From positions 93,042 to 157,041 of the forward strand of contig JAEXYH010000088.1 of NCBI GenBank assembly GCA_023451735.1: a stretch of DNA of 64,000 nucleotides. The letters are read 5' to 3'. The notes under the pieces are model-generated. The model saw only the letters and a list, made by a program, of their open reading frames with translations, did not search any database and was not told the origin of the DNA. The position numbers were made by a program, and so were the translations under genes. This document shows, in pieces, positions 1-8,897 of this stretch (position 1 is the stretch's first letter; each line of letters opens with the position of its first letter). The DNA is from Pseudomonadota bacterium. GTDB taxonomy: Bacteria > Pseudomonadota > Alphaproteobacteria > Rhizobiales > Rhizobiaceae.

Positions 1-2
1 AG

Positions 3-1205
3 GATTTCCGTCGCAGCCTTGCAACGCCGCTTCCGGCCAATGAAGGTTACGCGCCGGCCGACGATTATGCCCAAAACGTCGATGACGGCGAGGGCCGTTC
101 GTCTTCACGCCGCTGGATCGCACCTCTCGTTGCTGTCAGCGTTCTCGCCGTTTGCGGCGCCGGTGCCTATGCATGGTTCGGGGGTTCCGCTTCCGGTCTT
201 GGTGGCAACGGCGAGCCGGTCGTGATTGCTGCCGATAGCGAGCCGGTCAAGGTGGCCCCGGCTAACCCGGGCGGCAAGACCGTGCCCAACCAGGACAAGG
301 CCGTTTACGACCGTGTTGCCGGTGCCGGATCGGAAGCACCCAAGCAGCAGCAGCTGATTTCCAGCAGCGAAGAGCCGGTCGATGTGGTCCAGAAGACCCT
401 GATGCCGGATACGCTTCCGCTGGAAGGCGAAAACGAGATGCAGATGACCGAGGTGTCCGACACTGACGATCCGCGTCTTTTGCCTCAGGATCAGCAGCCG
501 GCCGGCGAACAGCCCGTTACCGTCATGCCGCGCAAGGTCAAGACGATGATCGTCCGCGCCGATGGCAAGTTGGTCGAGCAGGAAATCGAACCTGCTGCTG
601 CGGAAAAGATTGCCGCCGCGCCGGTGAGAGCCGATGCCCCGGCCCAGACGGCTGCAGCCTTCCCGACATCGGCTCCGGCTTCTGCCGCGCCCGCTTCCAG
701 CCCTGCTGCCAGTATCGTTCCGGCTTCGGCTCCGGCGGATGCCGCATCGGCCATGCCGACCGCAGCCCAAACACCGGCCGCGATCGAACAGCTTGCCGAT
801 CCGGCTCCGGCCGCCGCAGCTCGCGCTCCGGTTCCCGCTGCCCGTCCGACGGCGCAGCCGGCCAATGTTGCCAGTACCCAGGATGCTCGCCCGGTTGCAC
901 CTGCTGCTGCTACGGCCGCCGCACCTGCTTCCCAGAACACGCAGGTCGCATCGCTCGGCGCTGGCGGTTATGTGATCCAGATCGCTTCGCTGCCTTCCGA
1001 GGCGGATGCGCAAAAGTCATACCAAAACCTGTCGAACAAGTTCGGCAGCGTGATCGGTGGACGCGGCGTCGACATCAAGGCTGCCGAAATCGCCGGCAAG
1101 GGCACTTTCTACCGCGTCCGTATCCCGGCCGGCAACAAGGAACAGGCTGTGGCGCTGTGCGAAAAATATCGCGCAGCCGGCGGCAGCTGCCTCGTGGCCC
1201 GATAA
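3..1205 (+). CDS. SPOR-domain membrane protein (5' end outside window)
   Basis: Seen: the reading frame is open from the first bases of the window, so the start codon lies upstream. A hydrophobic single-pass segment (about bases 114-180) follows a charged cytoplasmic stretch. After it comes a long Ala/Pro-rich low-complexity linker of about 200 residues, then a C-terminal domain of about 80 residues (from roughly base 960) that begins GGYVIQIASLPSEADA and carries the SPOR pattern (YVIQIAS, FYRVRIPAG, CLVAR end). Known: SPOR domains bind denuded septal peptidoglycan and place the protein at the division site. Context: the next gene is nagZ, the usual rhizobial neighbour. A first possible internal ATG is at 222, but it would remove the membrane anchor, so I reject it as the start. 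Confidence 0.85.
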   Translation, partial: DFRRSLATPLPANEGYAPADDYAQNVDDGEGRSSSRRWIAPLVAVSVLAVCGAGAYAWFGGSASGLGGNGEPVVIAADSEPVKVAPANPGGKTVPNQDKAVYDRVAGAGSEAPKQQQLISSSEEPVDVVQKTLMPDTLPLEGENEMQMTEVSDTDDPRLLPQDQQPAGEQPVTVMPRKVKTMIVRADGKLVEQEIEPAAAEKIAAAPVRADAPAQTAAAFPTSAPASAAPASSPAASIVPASAPADAASAMPTAAQTPAAIEQLADPAPAAAARAPVPAARPTAQPANVASTQDARPVAPAAATAAAPASQNTQVASLGAGGYVIQIASLPSEADAQKSYQNLSNKFGSVIGGRGVDIKAAEIAGKGTFYRVRIPAGNKEQAVALCEKYRAAGGSCLVAR

Positions 1206-1228
1206 GACGAAATTTTGCCAAAACAGAC

Positions 1229-1250
1229 GGGGCGCATGGCGCCCCGTTTT
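1229..1250 (+). terminator. Rho-independent terminator after the SPOR gene
   Basis: The perfect 7-bp stem GGGGCGC (1229-1235) / GCGCCCC (1239-1245) is followed by GTTTT. It lies 24 bases past the SPOR stop codon. Confidence 0.7.
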
Positions 1251-1255
1251 CGTTG

Positions 1256-1352
1256 GAGCAATTCCAGCAAAAGTGGGAAACGGTTTTGCCGGAATTGCGC
1301 TGATACAGGGAGAGAGCCGTTTCGCGTTTCGGAGAAAGGCGAAAACGGTCCA
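1256..1352. repeat. Rhizobial mosaic intergenic repeat (RIME-like), copy 1
   Basis: Two adjoining imperfect palindromes fill the gap before nagZ. The first has outer arms GCAATTCC (1258-1265) and GGAATTGC (1291-1298), with GCAAAA and GGTTTTGC inside. The second runs roughly from CCGTTTCGC (about 1317) to GGCGAAAACGG (about 1338-1348). The same two-part layout with closely related sequence occurs at 34278-34380. Dispersed mosaic elements of this kind are known between genes in Rhizobiaceae; the family name is my recognition, not a search result. Confidence 0.7.
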
Positions 1353-1376
1353 GGTCATCACATCGGGTAATTTGAC

Positions 1377-2393
1377 ATGAGTGTTTCGAAGTCCATGATT
1401 CTCGGCGCCGGCGGCGCAACACTGACTGCCGACGAAATCTCGCTATATCGTGACGAACGGCCCTGGGGGTTCATTCTTTTTGCCCGCAATTGCGTCGAGC
1501 TTTCCCAGATCAAGGATCTTGTGGCCACCATGCGCGATGCCGTCGGCAGGCCAAATGCACCGGTTCTGATCGACCAGGAGGGCGGCCGCGTGCAGCGCAT
1601 TCGCCCGCCGATGATCGAGCGTTATCCCTCTGCCGCTGCGCTGGGTGAAATCTACCGGCAGAACAAAGAGAAGGGCCTGCATGCCGCCTGGCTTATGTCG
1701 CGCCTGCACGCTTTCGATCTGTTGAAACTCGGCGTGACGGTCGATTGCCTTCCCGTGCTCGATGTTCCTGTCGAAGGCGCAAGCAACGTCATCGGGGATC
1801 GCGCCTATGGATTTGATCCGAAAGCAGTTGCGGAGATGGGCAAGGCCGCGGCAGAAGGCCTGAAGGCCGGCGGCATGCTGCCGATCATGAAGCATATGCC
1901 GGGCCACGGTCGTGGCATGGCCGATTCGCACCACGAGCTGCCGGTCGTTACGGCCTCGCGCAGCGAACTCGAAGCTCACGACTTTCTGCCCTTCATCGCG
2001 ATGAAGGACGAGTTGATGGCGATGAGCGCGCATATCGTATTTACCGCTTACGACGACCGTGATCCGGCAACGATTTCGCCGGTTGTGATCAACGAGGTCA
2101 TTCGCGGTCATATCGGTTTCGATGGACTGCTGATCTCCGATGATACCTCGATGAACGCGCTGAAGGGCACGATCGGCGAACGTGCCGCACGAATCATGGG
2201 GGGAGGTTGCGATATTGTCTTGCATTGCAACGGCCTGATGGACGAAATGAAGGCGGTAGTGAAGGAAGTCGTGCCATTGTCAGGCAAGGCCTTGCAGCGC
2301 GCTGAGGCCGTAGAGCGCGGGTTTGCATCACCTGACGCCTCCGACGAGCCGGCGCTGCGTGCGGAATTTCACGAGATGATGGCGGTTGCCTGA
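1377..2393 (+). CDS. nagZ: beta-N-acetylhexosaminidase NagZ (GH3)
   Basis: This 338-aa cytoplasmic glycoside hydrolase family 3 enzyme removes N-acetylglucosamine from anhydro-muropeptides during peptidoglycan recycling. The NagZ signature is visible at about residues 171-188 (KHMPGHGRGMADSHHELP), which includes the flexible-loop His/Asp general acid-base pair. The nucleophile Asp lies in LLISDDTSMNAL at about residue 250, and the substrate-binding DQEGGRVQR is at about 66. Length is typical. It sits between the SPOR protein and scpA, the arrangement seen across Rhizobiales, and its ATG follows the mosaic repeat. Confidence 0.93.
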   Translation: MSVSKSMILGAGGATLTADEISLYRDERPWGFILFARNCVELSQIKDLVATMRDAVGRPNAPVLIDQEGGRVQRIRPPMIERYPSAAALGEIYRQNKEKGLHAAWLMSRLHAFDLLKLGVTVDCLPVLDVPVEGASNVIGDRAYGFDPKAVAEMGKAAAEGLKAGGMLPIMKHMPGHGRGMADSHHELPVVTASRSELEAHDFLPFIAMKDELMAMSAHIVFTAYDDRDPATISPVVINEVIRGHIGFDGLLISDDTSMNALKGTIGERAARIMGGGCDIVLHCNGLMDEMKAVVKEVVPLSGKALQRAEAVERGFASPDASDEPALRAEFHEMMAVA

Positions 2394-2429
2394 CGAGGCA
2401 GCATCGCCGAACGAGAGAGGTGAACTGGT

Positions 2430-3266
2430 TTGGCGGTGAATTCGGGGCAGGGCGCCATTCCTATGGACAAGCTCTGGCAGGACGTCTCCGAGCGTGCTGC
2501 CGACGACCCGGCACTCGTCATCGATGTTGCCGGCTTTGAAGGTCCACTCGATCTGCTTCTGCATCTGGCCCGCAGCCAGAAGGTGGATCTCTCCCGCATC
2601 TCGGTGCTTGCACTTGCAGAGCAGTATCTTCAATTCGTCGACAGCGCGCGGCGTGTACGTATAGAGCTTGCTGCCGACTATCTGGTCATGGCTGCCTGGC
2701 TCGCCTACCTGAAGTCCCGCCTGCTCATTCCCCAGCAGGTCAAGGTTGACGATGGTCCGACCGGCGAGGAGATGGCAGCGACGCTTGCGTTTCGTCTGCG
2801 GCGGCTTGAAGCAATGCGCGAGGCGGCAAACCAACTCGTCAATCGCAACCGGCTGGGTCGCGACGTGTTTGCCCGTGGTGCGCCGGAACATATCCCGCAT
2901 CGCGTCCAGTCCGCCTATGACGCCAGCCTGTACGATCTTCTGTCCGCCTATGCCAATCTGAGGCAGCGCACGGCAATTACCCAGGTCACGATCGAAAGGC
3001 GCAAGGTCTGGTCGCTGGTGGATGCGCGCGAGCTGCTGACGCGCATGCTGGGCGAGATCGCCGACTGGACGGCCCTGCAGACCTATCTTCTTCCCTATCT
3101 GCCGCCCGAGGACCGGGTGACGGCGACCGCGAGCGCCTTTGCGGCCTCGCTGGAACTGGTGCGTGAGGGCAAGCTCGAAATTCGCCAGGATGGCGCCTTT
3201 CAGCCGATCTACCTGCGCGGCGGCAATCCTTCGCGATCGCCCCATGTTTCGGGAGGTGGCGAATGA
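2430..3266 (+). CDS. scpA: Segregation and condensation protein A
   Basis: A 278-aa kleisin subunit that bridges Smc heads and works with ScpB in chromosome compaction. Seen: the ScpA hallmark FEGPLDLLLHLARSQKVDLSRI near residue 36, helical body, and C-terminal winged-helix region. I chose the TTG at 2430 because GAGAGG lies about 10 bases upstream. An ATG at 2463 (MDKLWQDV) is an alternative and would shorten the protein by 11 residues. The stop codon overlaps the scpB start, which suggests translational coupling. Confidence 0.93.
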   Translation: MAVNSGQGAIPMDKLWQDVSERAADDPALVIDVAGFEGPLDLLLHLARSQKVDLSRISVLALAEQYLQFVDSARRVRIELAADYLVMAAWLAYLKSRLLIPQQVKVDDGPTGEEMAATLAFRLRRLEAMREAANQLVNRNRLGRDVFARGAPEHIPHRVQSAYDASLYDLLSAYANLRQRTAITQVTIERRKVWSLVDARELLTRMLGEIADWTALQTYLLPYLPPEDRVTATASAFAASLELVREGKLEIRQDGAFQPIYLRGGNPSRSPHVSGGGE

Positions 3267-3991
3267 TGCCCGATACGGATGAGATCGAGGCAGCCATGGA
3301 TGATGGTCGTGATGTGGATGATGCACAGGTCGTGAACTTCTCCGACTTCGAAGCCGAGCGCATTGCCGAGGCGCTGATCTTTGCTTCGGCCGAGCCCGTT
3401 CCCGAAAGTTTTCTGGCTGACAGGCTGCCGCGGGGAACCGATATTCCGGCGCTTCTGGCGCGGCTTGCCGAAAACTATGCGGGCCGCGGCGTCAATCTCG
3501 TGCGCATGGCGGATCGATGGGCCTTCCGCACCGCTGCCGATCTCTCCTTCGTCATCCGCAAGGATGATAACGAAGTCAGGAAGTTGTCGCGGGCTGCGCT
3601 AGAGGTGCTGGCGATCATCGCCTATCACCAGCCGGTCACTCGCGCGGAAATCGAGGATATCCGTGGTGTCCAGACCTCCAAGGGCACGCTCGACGTGCTG
3701 ATGGAGGCCGGTTGGGTTCGTTTTCGCGGTCGCAGGCGCTCGCCGGGCCGTCCGGTCACGCTCGGCACTACGACGGATTTCCTCGACCATTTCGGTATCG
3801 AGGAATTGCGCGATCTCCCAGGGCTGGAGGAGCTGAAGGGGGCCGGTCTCTTGAGTGGCCGCATTCCGCCCGGTTTCCATATTCCCATGCCCGGCGCGGA
3901 TACGGACCTGTCGGATGAAGAGGATCCGATCACGCAGCTCGACCTTGAGGAACTGGGCCTGCTTACTCCCGGCGGGGCTTCGGACGATTAG
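3263..3991 (+). CDS. scpB: Segregation and condensation protein B
   Basis: A 242-aa partner of ScpA in the Smc complex. Two winged-helix modules are visible. The first includes RIAEALIFASAEPVPESFLA, and the second includes LEVLAIIAYHQPVTRAEIED with the GRRRSPGRPVTLGTT turn, both highly typical of ScpB. The start ATG overlaps the scpA stop by 4 bases. An acidic C-terminal tail of about 40 residues follows the core. A second ATG 3 bases downstream could also serve. Confidence 0.93.
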   Translation: MMPDTDEIEAAMDDGRDVDDAQVVNFSDFEAERIAEALIFASAEPVPESFLADRLPRGTDIPALLARLAENYAGRGVNLVRMADRWAFRTAADLSFVIRKDDNEVRKLSRAALEVLAIIAYHQPVTRAEIEDIRGVQTSKGTLDVLMEAGWVRFRGRRRSPGRPVTLGTTTDFLDHFGIEELRDLPGLEELKGAGLLSGRIPPGFHIPMPGADTDLSDEEDPITQLDLEELGLLTPGGASDD

Positions 3992-4145
3992 GTCTGACGC
4001 CTGTCATCCAGCGTGTGCCGGCGATCAATGATCTCGCATCGCGCTAACGACCGCGTGATTACCGATGTATCATGCAAATTTGCCGTTTGAAAAAGCACAG
4101 CAAAGCGCTTACATCGGGGACTAATTCGAATTTGGAGTTGGACTA

Positions 4146-4358
4146 ATGGGTTCTTTCAGTGTGTGGCATTGGCTGATCGTTCTGGTCATCGTGCTCGTCT
4201 TGTTCGGGCGTGGTAAGATTCCGGAACTGATGGGCGACGTCGCAAAGGGCATCAAGAGCTTCAAGAAGGGCATGACCGACGAGGACGCTCCGGAAACGAC
4301 CACTGCGAAGACCGTCGACCACAAGGCTGACGAGGCGAAGGAAACCACCCGGTCGTAA
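4146..4358 (+). CDS. tatA: Sec-independent translocase protein TatA
   Basis: A 70-aa pore-forming subunit of the twin-arginine translocase. One N-terminal transmembrane helix (about residues 6-21) is followed by FGRGKIPELMGDVAKGIKSF, the TatA hinge and amphipathic helix, and then a short charged tail. GGAG about 7 bases before the ATG serves as ribosome-binding site. It heads the tatABC operon; the 154-base gap upstream probably holds the promoter. Confidence 0.94.
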   Translation: MGSFSVWHWLIVLVIVLVLFGRGKIPELMGDVAKGIKSFKKGMTDEDAPETTTAKTVDHKADEAKETTRS

Positions 4359-4394
4359 TAATGACCGGGCAGGGGGCTTCAGGAGCTTCGTTGC

Positions 4395-5192
4395 ATGTTT
4401 GATATCGGTTGGACCGAACTGCTCGTCATTGCGGTCGTACTTATCGTCGTGGTTGGTCCGAAGGACCTGCCGCCAATGATCCGTGCGTTCGGCAAGATGA
4501 CCGCCAACTTCCGCAAGATGGCTGGTGAGTTTCGCACGCAGTTCGATGAAGCGCTGCGCGAAGCGGATATGGATGATGTCCGCAAGACGATTTCGGATGC
4601 GCAGAAGCTCAATCCGACCAATGCTCTGCGGGATGCGATCAATCCGCTGAGGCAGATGGGCCAGGATATCAAGTCGGACCTGCAGAAGGCGACCCACATC
4701 CCGAACCCTCTCGCCGACAATACGACCGAGCTTTCGCCGGCGGATGCCGAAGCGCAGCAGGCGATTGAAGGTGCCGAGCCGGTTTCGTCCGCTCCGGAAG
4801 TACCAGCAAGTGTGGAGCCATCTGCTGCTGCAAAATCCCCCACTGCCGCCGCTACACCCGCAACCGCACCTGTATCCGCTGCGTCTACAGCGCCGGTAGC
4901 TGTTGCTTCGACTGAGGTCCAGCCCTCGGCGGCAAAACCTCGCGCGCCGCGCAAAACTGCGGTGAAGGCAGCGGCTGAAGCGAAAACTCCGACCAAAGCC
5001 GCCAAAACTTCCGCAGCGTCCAAGGCGGCGACTGCCGAGGCAGTTCCCGTGGCTGAAAAGCCCAAACGGGCCAAGCCCGCGCCTAAAAAGCCTGCCGAGA
5101 TTGCTTCCGTTGCCGTCGAAGCGCCGGTTGCCAAAACACCTGCCCGCAAGCGCGCGGCCAAAAAGACTGATACCCCGAAGGACGAAGCATGA
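4395..5192 (+). CDS. tatB: Sec-independent translocase protein TatB
   Basis: A 265-aa receptor subunit of the twin-arginine translocase. The N-terminus MFDIGWTELLVIAVVLIVVV, then GPKDLPPMIRAFGKM, is diagnostic. The first 100 residues form the membrane helix and amphipathic helices. The remaining 160 or so are an Ala/Pro/Lys-rich low-complexity tail, much longer than in E. coli TatB but common in rhizobia. It overlaps the tatC start by 4 bases. Confidence 0.93.
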   Translation: MFDIGWTELLVIAVVLIVVVGPKDLPPMIRAFGKMTANFRKMAGEFRTQFDEALREADMDDVRKTISDAQKLNPTNALRDAINPLRQMGQDIKSDLQKATHIPNPLADNTTELSPADAEAQQAIEGAEPVSSAPEVPASVEPSAAAKSPTAAATPATAPVSAASTAPVAVASTEVQPSAAKPRAPRKTAVKAAAEAKTPTKAAKTSAASKAATAEAVPVAEKPKRAKPAPKKPAEIASVAVEAPVAKTPARKRAAKKTDTPKDEA

Positions 5193-6010
5193 GCGACTAC
5201 GAGGACAAGCCGCAGCCGCTTATCGAACATCTGATGGAACTGCGCACTCGATTGATGTGGTCGATCGGTGCCTTCTTCGTCGCCTTCGTCTGCTGCTTCT
5301 TCTTCGCCAAACAGTTGTTCAACCTGCTCGTCGTACCCTACAAATGGGCCGTCGTCTGGGCGGGACTGGACATTACCAAGTCCGAACTGATCTACACCGC
5401 GCCGCAGGAATTCTTCTTCACCCAGGTGAAGGTCGCGATGTTCGGTGCTTTGGTGATCGCTTTTCCGGTGATCGCATCGCAAGTTTACAAATTTGTCGCG
5501 CCCGGTCTCTACAAGAACGAACGCTCGGCCTTTTTGCCTTTCCTGATTGCTTCGCCGATCCTCTTCCTGTTGGGCGGCGCTCTGGTCTATTTCTTCTTCA
5601 CACCGATGGTGATGTGGTTCTTCCTCGCCATGCAGCAGAGTGGCGGCGATGGCGAGGTGGCGATTTCGCTTCTGCCGCGGGTTTCGGAATATCTCAGCCT
5701 GATCATGACGCTGGTCCTGTCCTTCGGCCTGGTTTTTCAGCTACCGGTGGTGACCACGCTGCTTGCGCGTGTTGGTCTTCTCACGAGCGATTGGCTGAGG
5801 GAAAAGCGTAAATACGCGATCGTCATCGCATTCATCGTCGCGGCAGTCCTGACGCCGCCGGATCCGATGTCTCAGATCGGTCTTGCTATACCGACCATCC
5901 TTCTCTACGAGATTTCCATCTATGCCGCGCGACTCGTCGAGCGCAAACGACGTGACGAATCTGAAACCGCAGACTCGTCCTCGGACGTCGCCGAGACCGA
6001 TAAGGCTTGA
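5189..6010 (+). CDS. tatC: Sec-independent translocase protein TatC
   Basis: A 273-aa inner-membrane protein with six predicted helices. With TatB it forms the receptor for twin-arginine signal peptides. Seen: the conserved N-terminal PLIEHLMELRTRL and the F-Y-T-x-P-Q-E-F-F-type loop (LIYTAPQEFFFTQVK) after the first helix. The C-terminal tail is charged. It is the last gene of tatABC; serS begins 51 bases later. Confidence 0.95.
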   Translation: MSDYEDKPQPLIEHLMELRTRLMWSIGAFFVAFVCCFFFAKQLFNLLVVPYKWAVVWAGLDITKSELIYTAPQEFFFTQVKVAMFGALVIAFPVIASQVYKFVAPGLYKNERSAFLPFLIASPILFLLGGALVYFFFTPMVMWFFLAMQQSGGDGEVAISLLPRVSEYLSLIMTLVLSFGLVFQLPVVTTLLARVGLLTSDWLREKRKYAIVIAFIVAAVLTPPDPMSQIGLAIPTILLYEISIYAARLVERKRRDESETADSSSDVAETDKA

Positions 6011-6061
6011 GGATTTTCCTGGCCTGATGCGCGCGGCATCTCGCGTTGAAGGCTAGGGATT

Positions 6062-7342
6062 ATGCTTGATATCAAATGGATTCGTGAAAACGAACAGGCG
6101 CTCGATGAAGCGCTGGCAAAGCGCGGCGCCGGGCCGATGGCAGCCGAACTCGTTGCGATGGACGAACGTCGCCGCAGTGTGATCCAGAAGCTTCAGGACA
6201 TGCAGTCCCGCCGCAACGCCGCCTCCAAGGAGATCGGCGCTGCGATGGCGCAGAAGAACCTTGAACTAGCCGAGAGGCTCAAGGCCGAAGTTGCCGAGAT
6301 CAAGGAAACCATGCCTGCCGCAGAGCAGGAAGAGCGCGAGGCAATTGCCGCGCTCGATGACGTACTGTCGCGCCTCCCCAACATTCCCTTCGATGACGTG
6401 CCGGTCGGCGAAGACGAAAGCGGCAATGTCGTCAAGCGTGTTGTCGGTGAAAAACCGCGCTGGAATCATCCGGCCAAGGAACATTTCGATATCGGCGAAG
6501 CGCTCGGCTACATGGATTTCGATCGCGCCTCCAAGCTTTCGGGTGCGCGTTTCACGGTTCTGACCAGCCAGCTCGCTCGCCTGGAGCGTGCGCTCGGCCA
6601 GTTCATGCTCGACATGCACACGATGGAGCACGGTTATACCGAAGTCTCCTCGCCGCTGATGGTGAAGGCGGAGGCCATGTATGGCACCGGCCAGTTGCCG
6701 AAATTCGAGGAAGACTTGTTCAAGACGACCGACGGCCGTTACCTCATCCCGACGGCCGAAGTGACGCTGACCAACCTCGTTTCGGCCGAAACGCTGGAGC
6801 AGGAAAAGCTGCCGCTGCGTTTCACCGCGCTGACGCCCTCGTTCCGTTCGGAGGCCGGCTCGGCCGGCCGCGATACACGCGGTATGCTGCGCCAGCATCA
6901 GTTCTGGAAATGCGAACTCGTTTCGATCACCGATGCGGAAAGCTCGATTGCTGAACACGAACGCATGACCGAATGCGCCGAGAATGTTTTGAAGCGTCTC
7001 GGCCTGCATTTCCGCACCATGACGCTCTGCACCGGCGACATGGGGTTTGGTGCCCGCAAGACCTACGACATCGAGGTCTGGCTGCCGGGGCAGGATACCT
7101 ATCGCGAAATTTCGTCCTGCTCGGTCTGCGGCGATTTCCAGGGCCGTCGCATGAACGCCCGTTACCGCGTCAAGGACGAGAAGGCGCTGCGTTTCGTTCA
7201 CACCCTGAACGGCTCCGGTACTGCCGTTGGTCGCTGCCTGATTGCGGTTCTGGAAAATTACCTGAACGAAGACGGTTCCGTCACGATTCCGGATGCGCTT
7301 CTGCCCTACATGGGCGGCCTGACCAGAATCGAAAAGGCATAA
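6062..7342 (+). CDS. serS: Seryl-tRNA synthetase
   Basis: A 426-aa class II aminoacyl-tRNA synthetase that charges tRNA-Ser. The N-terminal long coiled-coil arm (about residues 25-105) is followed by the catalytic core with motif 2 (FRSEAGSAGRDTRGMLRQHQF) and motif 3 (NGSGTAVGRCLIAVLENY). Length is standard. It lies between tatC and surE, the expected rhizobial order, and is probably cotranscribed with surE, which starts 10 bases downstream. Confidence 0.96.
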   Translation: MLDIKWIRENEQALDEALAKRGAGPMAAELVAMDERRRSVIQKLQDMQSRRNAASKEIGAAMAQKNLELAERLKAEVAEIKETMPAAEQEEREAIAALDDVLSRLPNIPFDDVPVGEDESGNVVKRVVGEKPRWNHPAKEHFDIGEALGYMDFDRASKLSGARFTVLTSQLARLERALGQFMLDMHTMEHGYTEVSSPLMVKAEAMYGTGQLPKFEEDLFKTTDGRYLIPTAEVTLTNLVSAETLEQEKLPLRFTALTPSFRSEAGSAGRDTRGMLRQHQFWKCELVSITDAESSIAEHERMTECAENVLKRLGLHFRTMTLCTGDMGFGARKTYDIEVWLPGQDTYREISSCSVCGDFQGRRMNARYRVKDEKALRFVHTLNGSGTAVGRCLIAVLENYLNEDGSVTIPDALLPYMGGLTRIEKA

Positions 7343-7352
7343 GGATTTCGCA

Positions 7353-8123
7353 ATGCGCATTCTCTTGACCAACGACGACGGTATCCAAGCGGAAGGTCTT
7401 GCTGTTCTGGAGCGGATCGCCAGAACGATTTCCGATGATGTCTGGATCGTTGCGCCGGAGACGGACCAGAGCGGTCTTGCGCATTCGTTGACCCTGTCCG
7501 AGCCGTTGCGGCTGAGAAAGATCGACGAGAAGCGTTATGCGCTGCGCGGCACGCCGACCGATTGCGTCATCATGGCGATAAGCGAGATCATGGGCGGCAA
7601 GCCGGATCTCGTCCTCTCAGGCATCAATGACGGCGCCAACATGGCTGATGACGTCACCTATTCCGGCACGGTGGCAGGCGCAATCGAGGGAACGCTTCAG
7701 GGCGTGCGTTCGATCGCGGTCAGCCAGGCCGCGCGCAAGGAGAATGGCCGTTTCACGCCATGGGAAGTGGCCGAGGCCCATGCCGCCGATCTCATTCGCA
7801 AGCTGATGACGGTCGAGCTTCCCGACGGCACCTTCCTCAATGTGAATTTCCCTCACTGCGCACCGGAAGAGGTTCAGGGCATCGAGGTTACCTCGCAGGG
7901 CAAGCTCGATTTTGGCCTTATGATCGATGCGCGCGAAGACGGCCGCGGCAGACCCTATTACTGGCTGAAATTCTCGGAGCGGAAGGGTAATTTCCGTGAC
8001 GGGACGGATATCCAGGCGCTGAAGGAAAACAAGATTTCCGTGACGCCACTGAAGCTGGACCTGACCGATTATTCGGTTCAGGATCGTCTTGCATCCGCAC
8101 TGGGGTCAGGAGTCACCGGTTGA
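7353..8123 (+). CDS. surE: 5'/3'-nucleotidase SurE
   Basis: A 256-aa metal-dependent nucleoside monophosphate phosphatase associated with stationary-phase survival. The N-terminal MRILLTNDDGIQAEGL holds the metal-binding DD pair. SGINDGANMADDVTYSGTVAGA at about residues 90-110 carries the Ser/Asn ligands. It overlaps pcm by 4 bases. The surE-pcm-LytM lipoprotein cluster is an ancient proteobacterial arrangement. Confidence 0.95.
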   Translation: MRILLTNDDGIQAEGLAVLERIARTISDDVWIVAPETDQSGLAHSLTLSEPLRLRKIDEKRYALRGTPTDCVIMAISEIMGGKPDLVLSGINDGANMADDVTYSGTVAGAIEGTLQGVRSIAVSQAARKENGRFTPWEVAEAHAADLIRKLMTVELPDGTFLNVNFPHCAPEEVQGIEVTSQGKLDFGLMIDAREDGRGRPYYWLKFSERKGNFRDGTDIQALKENKISVTPLKLDLTDYSVQDRLASALGSGVTG

Positions 8124-8773
8124 AAACTGGAATGGTCGAGAAAGAGGAGTTTGCGGCACTGGTCCTGCGGCTGCGGGCCGAGGGGATTTCCGATCTCGAT
8201 CTTCTGACGGCGGTGGAGCAGACGCCTCGCTCCCAGTTCGTGCCCGCTCCGCTTGCCGAGGAAGCCTATTCGAGCCGCACGATCCCGATAGACTGCGGCG
8301 CCTTCATGGAGGGCGCCGATCTTGCTGTCCGTCTTCTGCATCGCCTGCAGGTGAAGCCCGGTCATCGTGTGCTCGAAATCGGCACAGGCAGCGGTTTCAC
8401 CGCTGCCGTTATGGGACGAATCGCCGAACGGGTCACGACCGTCGAGCGCTATCGCACCTTGGTCACGGCAGCTAATGCCCGGATGGACGCGCTTGGGCTT
8501 CGCAACGTCATCATTCGTCACGCCGATGGCAGCAATGGCCTGCCGGGCGAGGGCACGTTCGACCGTATTTTCGTCACCGCAGCCTTTAACACCTTGCCGC
8601 GTTTTTATGCCGAACAGCTGACGCACGGCGGTTCGATGATCGCTCCGCTTATTCTCGATGACGAGACATGTCTGATGACGCGTCTGACCAAGACCGGCAG
8701 CCGGTTCGAGCGCGAAGATCTTTTCCCTGCCCCTTATCTCCCGCTGGTGCCGCATATCGCAGCCGCGCTCTGA
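8120..8773 (+). CDS. pcm: Protein-L-isoaspartate O-methyltransferase
   Basis: A 217-aa SAM-dependent enzyme that starts repair of isoaspartyl residues in aged proteins. The SAM-binding motif I VLEIGTGSGFTAAVM is at about residues 89-104, and the substrate-side SRTIPIDCGAFMEG lies before it. I chose the TTG at 8120 because AGGAG lies 8 bases upstream and the codon overlaps the surE stop (TTGA). An ATG at 8132 is the alternative. Confidence 0.92.
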   Translation: MKTGMVEKEEFAALVLRLRAEGISDLDLLTAVEQTPRSQFVPAPLAEEAYSSRTIPIDCGAFMEGADLAVRLLHRLQVKPGHRVLEIGTGSGFTAAVMGRIAERVTTVERYRTLVTAANARMDALGLRNVIIRHADGSNGLPGEGTFDRIFVTAAFNTLPRFYAEQLTHGGSMIAPLILDDETCLMTRLTKTGSRFEREDLFPAPYLPLVPHIAAAL

Positions 8774-8897
8774 GTGAGCGTGGCATGGTTAGCAATTTGA
8801 CAAAATACCGACTTTTGGTGCGGTGCTTTAACCACCCAGTAAGACTAACGGGTTTTAATGACTCTCATGATGGTTGCGTCATGAGTAGGTCGAGTCA

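Noticed and set aside
105..1013. 302-codon - strand frame opposite the SPOR gene
   Set aside because: Arg/Gly/Ser/Cys-rich composition of an antisense shadow over the Ala/Pro linker; no ribosome-binding site or domain.
4379..5482. 367-codon - strand frame across tatB/tatC
   Set aside because: Overlaps two certain genes in antisense; composition is low-complexity Ala/Gly/Ser.
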